A stretch of DNA of 64,000 bases, taken from Variovorax boronicumulans. Lineage in GTDB: Bacteria > Pseudomonadota > Gammaproteobacteria > Burkholderiales > Burkholderiaceae_C. Made by a program: the position numbers and the translations under genes. The notes beneath the pieces were generated by a model. The model was not told where the DNA came from. It was given only the letters and a program-made list of their open reading frames with translations, and searched no databases. The DNA is taken from the NCBI RefSeq assembly GCF_030812215.1, contig NZ_JAUSSG010000008.1, forward strand, positions 248,001 to 312,000. Reading direction: 5' to 3'. Shown piece after piece: positions 36,882 through 45,925 of the stretch (the first letter of the stretch is position 1; every line of letters begins with the position of its first letter).

Positions 36882-37835
36882 ATGCGAATTGCACTCACGG
36901 GCGAAGCCCTGATCGATTTCACCGCCAGCGAGGCAGGCACCCTGGCGTTCCTCGGGCACGAGGGCGGCTCGCCGCTCAACACGGCCGTGGCCTGCGCGCG
37001 CCTCGGGGTGCACACCGGGTTTCTCACGCAGCTGTCGACCGACCTGTTCGGCGAGCGGCTGATGAGCTTTCTGGCAGGCAACGGCGTGGACACCAGCTTC
37101 ATCCTGCGCAGCAATGCGCCCTCGACGCTGGCCTTCGTCGAGCGCACGCCGCAGACCAACCGCTACGCGTTCTACACGCAAGGCAGCGCCGATGCGACCT
37201 GGTCGCCCGAGCCGCTGCCGCAGCTGCCGGCGGATTGCCGCTTCCTGCACTTCGGCTCGATCTCGCTGCTGCAGGAGCCGGCGTCGACGCGCATTGCCGA
37301 CCTCATCACCGCGAACGCCGGGCGCTGCGTGATCGTGTTCGACCCGAACGTGCGGCCGAGCCTCATCCCCGACATGGCCGCCTTTCGCAGCCGCGTGACG
37401 AACTGGCTGGCGATGGCCGACCTGGTCAAGCTCAGCGACGAAGATGCCGAGCTGCTCGCACCCGGCCAGCCGGTCGATGCGCTGGCCGCCGATTGCCTGA
37501 AGGCCGGTGCGCGTGCGGTGATCGTCACGCGCGGCGGTGCGGGCGCCACGCTCTGGCGTACGGGGCACGCGCCGCTCACCGTGGCCGCGCCGCGCGTCAC
37601 CGTGGTCGACACCATCGGCGCGGGCGACACCTTCACGGCGGGGCTCTCGGTGTCGCTGCTCGCGCACGGCGTCGAGCATCCGGCGCAACTCGGCGAGCTG
37701 AGCGACGAGGCCTGGACCGAGGTGATGCGCTTCGCCGCCACCGCCGCCGCCCTGAACTGCACCCGCGAAGGGGCAGATCCACCCACCCTGGAAGCCGTTC
37801 ACAACGCGCTGGCCCAGGCAGACAATCGAGGCTGA
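36882..37835 (+). CDS. Fructokinase (PfkB family)
   Basis: 317 residues from MRIALTGEALIDFTASEAG. Ribokinase-fold sugar kinase with the substrate loop GGSPLNTAVACARLG, FDPNVRPSL and the anion-hole/catalytic-base motif TIGAGDTFTAGLS near residue 245. Phosphorylates fructose released by the polyol dehydrogenases to fructose-6-phosphate. The similar KdgK family is an alternative, but context favours fructose. Confidence 0.92.
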   Translation: MRIALTGEALIDFTASEAGTLAFLGHEGGSPLNTAVACARLGVHTGFLTQLSTDLFGERLMSFLAGNGVDTSFILRSNAPSTLAFVERTPQTNRYAFYTQGSADATWSPEPLPQLPADCRFLHFGSISLLQEPASTRIADLITANAGRCVIVFDPNVRPSLIPDMAAFRSRVTNWLAMADLVKLSDEDAELLAPGQPVDALAADCLKAGARAVIVTRGGAGATLWRTGHAPLTVAAPRVTVVDTIGAGDTFTAGLSVSLLAHGVEHPAQLGELSDEAWTEVMRFAATAAALNCTREGADPPTLEAVHNALAQADNRG

Positions 37836-37859
37836 TTCCAGGCTTCGCCTTCTGCTGCC

Positions 37860-38819
37860 ATGACGACGTCCACACGCAAACGTTCGGTCCCCCGTCAGCG
37901 CCAACCCGAGCTGGAGCGCGACTTTGCGCGCTCGCCCTCGCTGGGCTACGAGGCCCCTGAAGAAACCGGCCTGGTGCGCTGCCTCGCGCACGGTTTCCCG
38001 AGCCCGCTGGTGCGATGGCACTTCCATGAAGACTACGAGCTGCACCTGATCACCGAGACCTCGGGCAAGGCCTTCATCGGCGACTGGATCGGGCCGTTCC
38101 AGCCCGGGCACCTCGTGCTCTGCGGGCCGCGCTTGCCGCACAACTGGATCTCGCTCGATGTGCCCGAAGGCGGCGCCGCAGGGCGCGACCGGGTGATCCA
38201 GTTTCGCCATGAGCCGATCGAACTGGCGGCCGCCGAGATTCCGGAACTGCGCGAAGTGATGCAACTGCTGGAGCGCGCACGCCACGGCATCGAGTTCTTC
38301 GGCATGTCGCAGCAGGCGCAGACGCACTGGGACAACATCAAGGCCGCGCGCGGCGTGCGCCGGCTCGGCCTGTTCCTCGAGTTCATGGCCGATCTGGCGC
38401 AATGCACCGACTACAGGCTGCTCTCGAGCGTGCAGATGCAGGGCGCGCAGGGCAGCGACGGCGATGCGCAGGTGGACCAGATCAACGAGGTCGTCAACCG
38501 CATCACCAACAACATGGCCGAGCCGATCTCGATGTCGGATGTGGCGGCCGAGTTGGGCATGAGCGAGAGCCGCTTCAGCCGCTTCTTCCGGCGCTCGACC
38601 GGCAACAGCTTCACCGATTTCGTCAACCGTGTGCGCATCAACAGCGCCTGCCACCTGCTGATGCAGACCGACCACTACGTGACGGACATCTGCTATCAGG
38701 TCGGCTTCAACAACGTGGCGAATTTCAACCGGCGCTTTCTCGAAATCAAGGGCATGACGCCCAGCGAGTTCCGGCGCCAGGCCGACACCCGTTTCGGCTC
38801 GGGTATTTCTTCTTCATAG
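37860..38819 (+). CDS. AraC-family transcriptional regulator
   Basis: 319 residues from MTTSTRKRSVPRQRQ. N-terminal cupin-like sensor (about residues 45-130, with RWHFHEDYELHLITETSG) and a C-terminal double helix-turn-helix (about 205-310: ISMSDVAAELGMSESRFSRF, then VTDICYQVGFNNVANFNRRF). Encoded inside the polyol locus, between two sugar-kinase genes, it most likely activates that operon in response to a polyol or ketose. Confidence 0.93.
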   Translation: MTTSTRKRSVPRQRQPELERDFARSPSLGYEAPEETGLVRCLAHGFPSPLVRWHFHEDYELHLITETSGKAFIGDWIGPFQPGHLVLCGPRLPHNWISLDVPEGGAAGRDRVIQFRHEPIELAAAEIPELREVMQLLERARHGIEFFGMSQQAQTHWDNIKAARGVRRLGLFLEFMADLAQCTDYRLLSSVQMQGAQGSDGDAQVDQINEVVNRITNNMAEPISMSDVAAELGMSESRFSRFFRRSTGNSFTDFVNRVRINSACHLLMQTDHYVTDICYQVGFNNVANFNRRFLEIKGMTPSEFRRQADTRFGSGISSS

Positions 38820-38841
38820 TCAAAAAAGCAGGGAGTTCATC

Positions 38842-40308
38842 TTGTATCTGGGACTCGACCTCGGCACGTCCGAGCTCAAGGCGCTGTTGCTCGCGGACGA
38901 TCACCGCATCGTCGGCGTGGCGCGCGCGGCACTCACGGTCAAACGGCCGCAACCGCTCTGGTCGGAGCAGGCACCGAGCCAATGGTGGCAAGCGCTGGAG
39001 GAGGTCATGGCCGAGCTTCGTGGAGCGCATGCCGAAGCGCTGTCGGCGGTGCGGGCCATCGGCCTGTCGGGGCAGATGCACGGTGCCACGCTGCTCGACG
39101 CGGCGGGCGAGGTGCTGCGTCCGGCCATCCTCTGGAACGACGGGCGCAGCGGCGCGCAGTGCGATGAACTTGCGCGCGCCGTGCCGCGCCTGGGCGAGAT
39201 CGCGGGCAACCTCGCGATGCCCGGGTTCACCGCGCCCAAGCTGTTGTGGGTGCGCGAGCACGAGCCAGAGATCTTCAAGCGCACGGCACGGGTGCTGCTT
39301 CCCAAGGACTGGCTGCGCTTCATGCTCAGCGGCGAGGCGGTCAGCGAGATGTCGGATGCGGCGGGCACGCTGTGGCTCGACGTGGGCGCGCGCGACTGGT
39401 CCGACGAACTGCTCGCCGCCACGGGGCTCACGCGCGATCACATGCCGCGGCTGGTCGAGGGCAGCGAAGTCTCCGCGCTGCTCAAGCCCGAACTTGCAGC
39501 GCGCTGGGGATTGCGCGAGGGAGTGAAGATCGCGGGCGGTGCCGGCGACAACGCGGCGAGCGCGGTCGGCATGGGGCTGGTGGAGCCGGGGCAGGGGTTC
39601 GTGTCGCTCGGTACCTCGGGTGTGGTGTTCGTCTCGACCGACCGTTTCTTGCCGAATCCCGCGCAGGCGATGCATGCCTTCTGCCATGCACTGCCCAAGC
39701 GCTGGCACCAGATGTCGGTGATGCTCTCGGCCGCGAGCGCGGTGAGCTGGGCCGCCAAGGCGTTCAAGTTCGCCGATGAATCCGCGCTGCTCGCGGCGGC
39801 GGCATCGGTTGCGCTGGAGGACCGGGCGCGCTGCCCGCTGTTCCTGCCGTACCTGTCGGGCGAACGCTCGCCGCACAACAACCCGAATGCGCAAGGCGCG
39901 CTGTTCGGCCTCACGCATGCGCATGGCGCCGCGGAGATCGCCTATGCGGTGGTCGAGGGTGTGAGCTTCGGCCTGCGCGATGGCTTCGACACGCTGCGTT
40001 TGCCGGCCGATATGCCGCTGCGCGAAGTCGCGCTGGTGGGCGGTGGGGCGCGCAGCATCTGGTGGGGCCAGTTGCTGGCCGACATCTTCCAGGTGCCGCT
40101 GACGCTCTATGCAGGCAGCGAGACGGGCGGGGCGCTCGGTGCGGCGCGGCTTGCGTGGCTGGCCGATGGCGGTGCGGTGGCGGAGGTGTGCACGCTGCCG
40201 CCGGTCAAGCAGAAGCTCGTGCCTTCGTCGGAAGGGGCCGATGGGCACAAGACGCGGCATGCGCGTTTTCAGGTGCTGTACATGGCGTTGCGCGATCAGT
40301 TTCGTTGA
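38842..40308 (+). CDS. xylB: Xylulokinase
   Basis: 488 residues from a TTG start at 38842, supported by GGGAG 7 bases upstream and by the family N-terminus MYLGLDLGTSELKALLL. FGGY carbohydrate kinase: GLSGQMHGATLLD, ILWNDGRS, the ATP-side GGAGDNAASAVGMG and LVGGGARSIWWGQLLADIF. Phosphorylates D-xylulose, the product of D-arabitol or xylitol oxidation, to enter the pentose-phosphate pathway. Last gene of the polyol locus. Confidence 0.94.
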   Translation: MYLGLDLGTSELKALLLADDHRIVGVARAALTVKRPQPLWSEQAPSQWWQALEEVMAELRGAHAEALSAVRAIGLSGQMHGATLLDAAGEVLRPAILWNDGRSGAQCDELARAVPRLGEIAGNLAMPGFTAPKLLWVREHEPEIFKRTARVLLPKDWLRFMLSGEAVSEMSDAAGTLWLDVGARDWSDELLAATGLTRDHMPRLVEGSEVSALLKPELAARWGLREGVKIAGGAGDNAASAVGMGLVEPGQGFVSLGTSGVVFVSTDRFLPNPAQAMHAFCHALPKRWHQMSVMLSAASAVSWAAKAFKFADESALLAAAASVALEDRARCPLFLPYLSGERSPHNNPNAQGALFGLTHAHGAAEIAYAVVEGVSFGLRDGFDTLRLPADMPLREVALVGGGARSIWWGQLLADIFQVPLTLYAGSETGGALGAARLAWLADGGAVAEVCTLPPVKQKLVPSSEGADGHKTRHARFQVLYMALRDQFR

Positions 40309-40323
40309 ATCGAATGCGCAATG

Positions 40324-40351
40324 AAAAAGGGCCGCTTACGCGGCCCTTTTT
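40324..40351. terminator. Bidirectional Rho-independent terminator between xylB and groEL
   Basis: Perfect 12-bp stem AAAAAGGGCCGC / GCGGCCCTTTTT with a TTAC loop. The A run on one side and T run on the other let it work for both convergent genes. Confidence 0.93.
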
Positions 40352-40379
40352 ACTTTGGTGAGCAGAGCTCAGCCGGGCA

Positions 40380-42035
40380 TTACATGCCCATGCCGCCCAT
40401 TCCGCCCATGCCGCCCATGTCGGGCATGCCGCCACCGCCGGCGCCCGACTCGTCCTTGGGTGCGTCAGCAACCATGGCTTCGGTCGTCAGCAGCAGCGAG
40501 GACACCGAAGCGGCGTTCTGCAGTGCGGTGCGGGTGACCTTCGTCGGGTCCAGGATGCCCAGCTCGAGCATGTCGCCGTACGTGTCGTTCGCAGCGTTGA
40601 AGCCGTAGTTGCCCTTGCCGGCCAACACAGCGTTCACCACCACCGAGGCTTCGCCGCCGGCGTTGTTCACGATCTCGCGCAGGGGCGCTTCGATGGCCTT
40701 GAGCACCAGCTTGATGCCGGCTTCCTGGTCGGCGTTGTCGCCCTTGACCGAGTCGCCCACGGCTTGCTTGGCACGCAGCAGAGCCACGCCGCCGCCAGCA
40801 ACCACGCCTTCTTCCACTGCAGCGCGGGTGGCGTGCAGGGCGTCTTCGACGCGAGCCTTCTTTTCCTTCATTTCGACTTCGGTGGCAGCGCCAACCTTGA
40901 TCACTGCCACGCCGCCGGCCAGCTTGGCCACGCGCTCTTGCAGCTTTTCACGGTCGTAGTCGCTGGTCGCTTCTTCGATCTGCACGCGGACTTGCTTCAC
41001 GCGGGCTTCGATGTCGGCAGCGGCGCCGGCGCCGTCGATGATGATTGTGTTTTCCTTGCCCACTTCGATGCGCTTGGCTTGGCCGAGGTCGGCCAGCGTC
41101 ACCTTCTCGAGCGTCAGGCCCACTTCTTCAGCGATGACCTTGCCGCCCGTCAGGATGGCGATGTCTTCCAGCATGGCCTTGCGGCGGTCGCCGAAACCAG
41201 GTGCCTTGACGGCCACGACCTTCAGGATGCCGCGGATCGTGTTCACGACCAGCGTAGCCAGGGCTTCGCCTTCGACTTCTTCGGCAATGATCAGCAGCGG
41301 ACGGCCAGCCTTGGCGACTTGTTCCAGCGTGGGGAGCAGGTCGCGGATGTTGCTGATCTTCTTGTCGAACAGCAGCACGAACGGGTTGTCGAGCAGCGCC
41401 GATTGCTTTTCGGGGTTGTTGATGAAGTAGGGCGACAGGTAGCCGCGGTCGAATTGCATGCCTTCGACGACGTCCAGTTCGCTGTCCAGCGACTTGCCGT
41501 CTTCGACGGTGATCACGCCTTCCTTGCCGACCTTGTCCATCGCGTCAGCGATGAGCTTGCCGATGGTTTCGTCGCTGTTGGCCGAGATGGAGCCGACTTG
41601 CGCGATTTCCTTGGAGGTGGTGGTGGGCTTGGAAGCCTTCTTCAGCTCGGCGACCAGGGCCGTCACGGCCTTGTCGATGCCGCGCTTCAGGTCCATCGGG
41701 TTCATGCCGGCAGCCACCAGCTTGAAACCTTCGCGAACGATGGCCTGGGCCAGCACGGTCGCGGTGGTGGTGCCGTCACCGGCGTTGTCCGAAGTCTTGG
41801 AGGCCACTTCCTTCACGAGCTGGGCGCCCATGTTCTGGAGCTTGTCCTTGAGTTCGATTTCCTTGGCGACGGACACACCGTCCTTGGTCACGGTGGGGGC
41901 GCCGAACGAGCGTTCGAGCACCACGTTGCGGCCCTTGGGGCCCAGGGTCACCTTGACTGCGTTGGCCAGGATGTTGACACCCTCGACCATGCGTGCGCGG
42001 GCTTCACCGCCGAAGACTACGTCTTTTGCTGCCAT
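40380..42035 (-). CDS. groEL: Chaperonin GroEL (Hsp60)
   Basis: 551 residues, normal length. Forms the double seven-membered ring that folds proteins with GroES. Starts MAAKDVVFGGEARARMVEG and contains the ATP-site GDGTTTATVLAQAI, the equatorial AAVEEGVVAGGGVALL signature and the Gly-Met-rich tail (MPDMGGMGGMGGMGM). Encoded 29 bases downstream of groES in one heat-shock operon. Confidence 0.98.
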   Translation of the reverse strand: MAAKDVVFGGEARARMVEGVNILANAVKVTLGPKGRNVVLERSFGAPTVTKDGVSVAKEIELKDKLQNMGAQLVKEVASKTSDNAGDGTTTATVLAQAIVREGFKLVAAGMNPMDLKRGIDKAVTALVAELKKASKPTTTSKEIAQVGSISANSDETIGKLIADAMDKVGKEGVITVEDGKSLDSELDVVEGMQFDRGYLSPYFINNPEKQSALLDNPFVLLFDKKISNIRDLLPTLEQVAKAGRPLLIIAEEVEGEALATLVVNTIRGILKVVAVKAPGFGDRRKAMLEDIAILTGGKVIAEEVGLTLEKVTLADLGQAKRIEVGKENTIIIDGAGAAADIEARVKQVRVQIEEATSDYDREKLQERVAKLAGGVAVIKVGAATEVEMKEKKARVEDALHATRAAVEEGVVAGGGVALLRAKQAVGDSVKGDNADQEAGIKLVLKAIEAPLREIVNNAGGEASVVVNAVLAGKGNYGFNAANDTYGDMLELGILDPTKVTRTALQNAASVSSLLLTTEAMVADAPKDESGAGGGGMPDMGGMGGMGGMGM

Positions 42036-42064
42036 GTTTATTTACTCCGAATGGATGAAATGGA

Positions 42065-42355
42065 TTACTTCTCGACGACAGCGAACAGGTCGTCTTCCTT
42101 CATGACCAGCAGTTCGTCGCCATCGACCTTGACGGTCTGGCCGCTGTACTTGCCGAACAGGACGCGGTCGCCGACCTTGACGGTCAGTGCGGCCAGGTCG
42201 CCCTTGTCGTTGCGCTTGCCCGGGCCGACGGCCAGGACTTCACCCTGATCGGGCTTTTCGGCGGCTGCGTCGGGGATGACGATGCCGGAGGCGGTCTTGG
42301 TTTCGCTGTCGATACGCTTGACGATCACGCGATCGGCCAAAGGACGAAGTTTCAT
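42065..42355 (-). CDS. groES: Co-chaperonin GroES (Hsp10)
   Basis: 96 residues starting at MKLRPLADRVIVKRID. Seven-fold lid of the GroEL cage: mobile loop ETKTASGIVIPDAAAEKPDQ and the roof hairpin region are intact. The start is fixed by the GGAGATGC ribosome site and by the family N-terminus. First gene of groESL, under CIRCE and sigma-32 control. Confidence 0.98.
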   Translation of the reverse strand: MKLRPLADRVIVKRIDSETKTASGIVIPDAAAEKPDQGEVLAVGPGKRNDKGDLAALTVKVGDRVLFGKYSGQTVKVDGDELLVMKEDDLFAVVEK

Positions 42356-42443
42356 TGCATCTCCTGGATATGGATAAGAAACGGGTTGGTGGTCGGGCGC
42401 CGGACCCGGAGGTTGGCGACCCATCGACTGGGAGCGAGGGCTG

Positions 42444-42470
42444 TTAGCACTCATCATCAGCGAGTGCTAA
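42444..42470. promoter_or_regulatory. CIRCE operator (HrcA binding site)
   Basis: TTAGCACTC-N9-GAGTGCTAA, an exact match to the CIRCE consensus, located 89 bases upstream of the groES start. HrcA repressor bound here blocks groESL until heat shock. Confidence 0.97.
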
Positions 42471-42472
42471 TC

Positions 42473-42500
42473 ATAAGGGCAATCGATGACGTTTCAAGGG
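42473..42500 (-). promoter_or_regulatory. Sigma-32 heat-shock promoter of groESL
   Basis: On the minus strand, CTTGAAA (42492-42498), 12 bases, CCCTTAT (42473-42479), close to the sigma-32 consensus. The CIRCE operator begins 2 bases past the -10 box, so transcription would start inside the operator. Confidence 0.8.
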
Positions 42501-42618
42501 CAGGGGATTGCCGCGGCGGCGCGAAGCACGCTGTTTGATGGCAGGCGAAAGTACGCTTTATGGCTTGCATTAACCGTTCGCGCTTCATGAAAAGCGTCGT
42601 GCCGGCCACGATGCAGGG

Positions 42619-43869
42619 ATGCCTTCAACACTCACAATCCAGGCCGATCGCCTCTGGCAACGGCTGGAGACCCTCGCCTCGTTCACCCGCCCCGACGTTC
42701 CCTGGACTCGCCGGGCCTTTTCGCCGGAATTCGGCCGCGCAAGGGATTGGCTGCGCAGCCGGTTCGAGGAAGCCGGGCTCACCGTGGGGACTGACGCCGC
42801 CGGCAATCTGATCGGGCGCCGCGAGGGCACCCAGCCCGGACTGGCGCCGCTGGTCACCGGCTCGCACTGCGACACCGTGATGGGCGGTGGCCGTTTCGAC
42901 GGCATCCTGGGCGTGCTCGCGGGGCTCGAGGCGGCGCAATCGCTCCACGAGGGCGGCGTCTTGTTGCGCCATCCGCTGGAAGTGATCGATTTCCTGTCCG
43001 AAGAACCCAGCGACTACGGTATTTCCTGCGTGGGAAGCCGCGCGTTCGCCGGCACGCTGGACGCGGCCATGCTCGCCTGCCGCAACGAGGCGGGCGAAAG
43101 TCTCGCAGAGGCGATGCGGCGCATCGGCGCCCGACCCGACGGCCTGGCCGCAGCGGCCCGCGGGCCCGGCGGCATCGCCGCTTTCGTGGAACTGCACATC
43201 GAGCAAGGCCCGGTGCTGGAGCGAGAAGGGTTGCCCATCGGGGTGGTCACCGACATCGTGGGCATCCGCCGCATCGCGTTCGCGGTGACCGGGCAACCGG
43301 ATCACGCCGGCACCACTCCGATGGACATCCGCCGCGATGCCCTCGTCGGCGCAGCGCGGCTGATCGACGCGGTGCATCGCGAGGCCAGCGCCATGGACGG
43401 CCACCCGCACTATGTGGTGGCGACGGTCGGGCGGATCTCGATGAGCCCCAACGTGCCCAACGCCGTGCCCGGCCGGGTCGACATGGTGCTGGAGGTGCGC
43501 AGCAACGCGCAGGCGGTGCTCGACGACTTTCCCGAGCGCGTGATGGCGCTGTGCCACGACGACTTCCGGCGGCTGCGGGTCGGCTGCAGCGCCATGCCCC
43601 TGACGCAGACGCCGCCCACGCAGTGCGACGGCATCGTGATGCGGGCCATCGCCCAGGCCGCGGACCGCCTGGCACTGCCGCACCGGGCGTTGCCCAGCGG
43701 CGCCGGCCACGACGCCATGCACGTCGCGGCCACAGGCCCGATGGGGATGATCTTCATCCCCTGCCTCGACGGGCGCAGTCACTGCCAGGAAGAGTGGGCA
43801 AGCAAGGAACAGGTGGCCGCCGGCGCCCGGGTGCTTGCGGAAGCGCTCAGGGTGCTGGACGCACGCTAG
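42619..43869 (+). CDS. M20C family Zn-dependent amidohydrolase (N-carbamoyl-amino acid / allantoate type)
   Basis: 416 residues from MPSTLTIQADRLW. Hydrolyses a ureido or carbamoyl amide bond in the hydantoinase/carbamoylase group, with metal site VTGSHCDTVMGGGRFDG, FLSEEPSDYG, GSRAFAG, HIEQGPVLE and GQPDHAGTTPM in the dimerisation lid. The C-terminal SGAGHDAMHVA holds a further ligand. Substrate may be an N-carbamoyl amino acid, allantoate or ureidoglycine. It lies about 1.1 kb from a carbamoyltransferase-like gene, which supports a ureido-compound role. Its end overlaps the convergent LysR gene by 23 bases. Confidence 0.88.
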   Translation: MPSTLTIQADRLWQRLETLASFTRPDVPWTRRAFSPEFGRARDWLRSRFEEAGLTVGTDAAGNLIGRREGTQPGLAPLVTGSHCDTVMGGGRFDGILGVLAGLEAAQSLHEGGVLLRHPLEVIDFLSEEPSDYGISCVGSRAFAGTLDAAMLACRNEAGESLAEAMRRIGARPDGLAAAARGPGGIAAFVELHIEQGPVLEREGLPIGVVTDIVGIRRIAFAVTGQPDHAGTTPMDIRRDALVGAARLIDAVHREASAMDGHPHYVVATVGRISMSPNVPNAVPGRVDMVLEVRSNAQAVLDDFPERVMALCHDDFRRLRVGCSAMPLTQTPPTQCDGIVMRAIAQAADRLALPHRALPSGAGHDAMHVAATGPMGMIFIPCLDGRSHCQEEWASKEQVAAGARVLAEALRVLDAR

Positions 43870-44797
43870 TTGCCGCCGCTTCGAAGGCCTGCCCCGCCGC
43901 CACGACGGCGTCGATGACCTGCCGCAAACCCTTGCTCACTGGCTTGTCGTTGCGGGCAATCAGCGCGAGGGTGCGGCGCAGCGGCGGGTGGAGCGGGCGC
44001 AGGTCGAGTTCGGGGTGATGTCCCTGGCCCGTGACCGCCATCTTCGGCAGGATCGCCACGCCCAGCCCGGCCGCGACCATCGCCTTGATGGCTTCGACGC
44101 TGTCGAACTCCATGACCGGCGGCGAAGCATGCCCGCCGCGCCGCAGCCAATCGTCGACGATGCCCCGCGCGCTGGCTTCGGACACGAACTTCACGAGCGG
44201 CAGCGACTGCAACGCGGCCACTGTCACCTCGGCGGGCCAATCGATGCTGCCGCGCTGGCAGATGGCCACGAAGTCGTCGCTCAGGATCGGCGTGACCGAC
44301 AGCGCGCGCGATGCGGCCGGCAGCGTGACCACCGCGGCGTCGACCGTGTTGTCCTCCACGCGTCGCACGCAGTCCTCGGTGTTGCCCGTGCTCACGATGA
44401 TGTTGAGCAGCGGAAAGCGTGCGCGCAGGTCTCGCAGCGCCGGAGGCAGCAGGTAGAGGCAACTGGTGCCGCCGGTGCCCAGCCGAACGCGACCCGCCAC
44501 GCCCGCCGAGTGGAAGGTGGCGGCGTTGATTGCGTTGGAAAGTGCTGCGGCCACCTGCGGAAGCTCCGCCATCAGGTCGGTGCCTGCGGGCGTGGGGCCG
44601 ACGCGCCGGCCGACCCGTTCGATGAGGCGCACGCCCAGGCGTCTTTCGAGTTGCTTGACTTGCACGCTGACCGCCGGCTGCGTCAGGCCGAGTCGTTCGG
44701 CCGCGGCTGAAAAACTACCTAATTCGAGCACCAGTGAAAAAGTGCGCAATTGCTCGAAATTAATAGACGAAGCCAAATTATTTTTCATGAGGCGCAT
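43847..44797 (-). CDS. LysR-family transcriptional regulator
   Basis: 316 residues from the ATG at 44797; Met4 at 44788 is an alternative. Helix-turn-helix at about residues 20-65 (ELGSFSAAAERLGLTQPAVS) and an effector domain from about residue 95. Divergent from the carbamoyltransferase/TauE pair across 174 bases and convergent with the amidohydrolase. The inverted repeat GCAT-AACG-ATGC at 44794-44805 overlaps the first start codon, so it would be a possible autoregulatory site if Met4 is the true start. Confidence 0.92.
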   Translation of the reverse strand: MRLMKNNLASSINFEQLRTFSLVLELGSFSAAAERLGLTQPAVSVQVKQLERRLGVRLIERVGRRVGPTPAGTDLMAELPQVAAALSNAINAATFHSAGVAGRVRLGTGGTSCLYLLPPALRDLRARFPLLNIIVSTGNTEDCVRRVEDNTVDAAVVTLPAASRALSVTPILSDDFVAICQRGSIDWPAEVTVAALQSLPLVKFVSEASARGIVDDWLRRGGHASPPVMEFDSVEAIKAMVAAGLGVAILPKMAVTGQGHHPELDLRPLHPPLRRTLALIARNDKPVSKGLRQVIDAVVAAGQAFEAAATSVRPAP

Positions 44798-44971
44798 AAC
44801 GATGCACGGCTTCTTTTAAGCATGCGTGAATACAAGAATGACTTGGGGAGGGGCAAAGAGCAAGAACATCGACTGAACGAATTGGATGCCAGGGCGGCAA
44901 GATCCGGACAGAAGGTTATATGCCAAGGACCCCGTGGAGGTATTTAAAAAAACTGCTCAAGGGGGAATGGC

Positions 44972-45925
44972 ATGCAGGACCTTATTTCCATCGAGGATCT
45001 TTCCAGGGGCGATATCGAAAACCTGTTTTCGACTGTCGATCATTTATGGCGCACGCCTGATGCCTTCAGGCACGCGCTCGCCGGGCGTGTCGTGTGCACG
45101 CTCTTTTTCGAGCCAAGCACGCGAACGCGGCTGGGCTTCGAGGCAGCGGCGCACCGCCTGGGCGCGCGCGTGCTGAGCGTGTCCGACGTGCGCAATACGC
45201 GGCTGGAACTCGGCGAAAGTCTTCTGGACACCACACGCATGGTCGGCTTCTATTGCGACGCCGTGGTCGCGCGGCACATGGAGGACGGCGTCATGCGCCG
45301 CATCAAGGAAGCGGTGCGCGTGCCGCTCATCAATGCCGGCGAAGGACAGCTCGAACATCCGAGCCAGACGCTGATCGATCTCTATACGCTGAAAGAGCAT
45401 TTCGGCGACATCGACAACCTGCATGTGGGCATTGCAGGCGGTATTCGTTATTCGCGGGCGGCGAAATCGCTGATTGCGGGGTTGCGCAAGTTCACCAATA
45501 TCCGCCTCCATGTGGTCGATGCGGTGCACGAGGCGGACGAGGGCACGGAATTTCCCAGGGAGCTGGGGGAATTGAACGGTGTGCCGGCGCTCGAATATTC
45601 GTCCATGAAGGAAATGATCGGGCATGTCGACGTCGTGTACGTGGTTCGCGTACAGCAAGAAAAATTCACCGACCCGGCCGCCTACCGGTGTCAATTGCAG
45701 AAGTGCCGCCTGCATCGCGCGCTGCTGCCCCGCGCATTGCCGGGCTTGGTCGTCATGCATTGCCTGCCGCGCACCGACGAACTCGACGCGGATATCGACG
45801 ACACCCCGCAGAACAAATATTTTCAGCAGGCGCGCCACGGCGTGGCCGTGCGAAGCGCCGTTCTGCTGCGGTGCCTTGCGGTCGAACCGGGCGTCGGAGC
45901 GCGTGGCCGGAGCCGGTCATGGTGA
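44972..45925 (+). CDS. Divergent aspartate/ornithine carbamoyltransferase-family protein
   Basis: 317 residues from MQDLISIEDLSRGD, with a GGGGGAA site. Carbamoyl-phosphate-binding motifs are present: STRTR (49-53), Arg101, His129 in EHPSQ, Arg162. The aspartate-side Arg226 and Gln228 (RVQ) of PyrB also match. However, the loop that carries the essential lysine of E. coli PyrB (Lys84) reads NTRLELGESLLDT, with no lysine and one residue fewer. The later motif is HCLPR (263-267), a mixture of the ornithine (HCLP) and aspartate (HPLPR) forms. No pyrimidine genes or pyrI adjoin it. It may act on a different amino acid or run in the degradative direction. The tail overlaps the next gene by 7 bases. 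Confidence 0.8.
   Translation: MQDLISIEDLSRGDIENLFSTVDHLWRTPDAFRHALAGRVVCTLFFEPSTRTRLGFEAAAHRLGARVLSVSDVRNTRLELGESLLDTTRMVGFYCDAVVARHMEDGVMRRIKEAVRVPLINAGEGQLEHPSQTLIDLYTLKEHFGDIDNLHVGIAGGIRYSRAAKSLIAGLRKFTNIRLHVVDAVHEADEGTEFPRELGELNGVPALEYSSMKEMIGHVDVVYVVRVQQEKFTDPAAYRCQLQKCRLHRALLPRALPGLVVMHCLPRTDELDADIDDTPQNKYFQQARHGVAVRSAVLLRCLAVEPGVGARGRSRSW

Noticed and set aside
40764..42248. A long plus-strand frame antisense to groEL
   Set aside because: It is a side effect of groEL codon usage; no start signal and no recognisable family.
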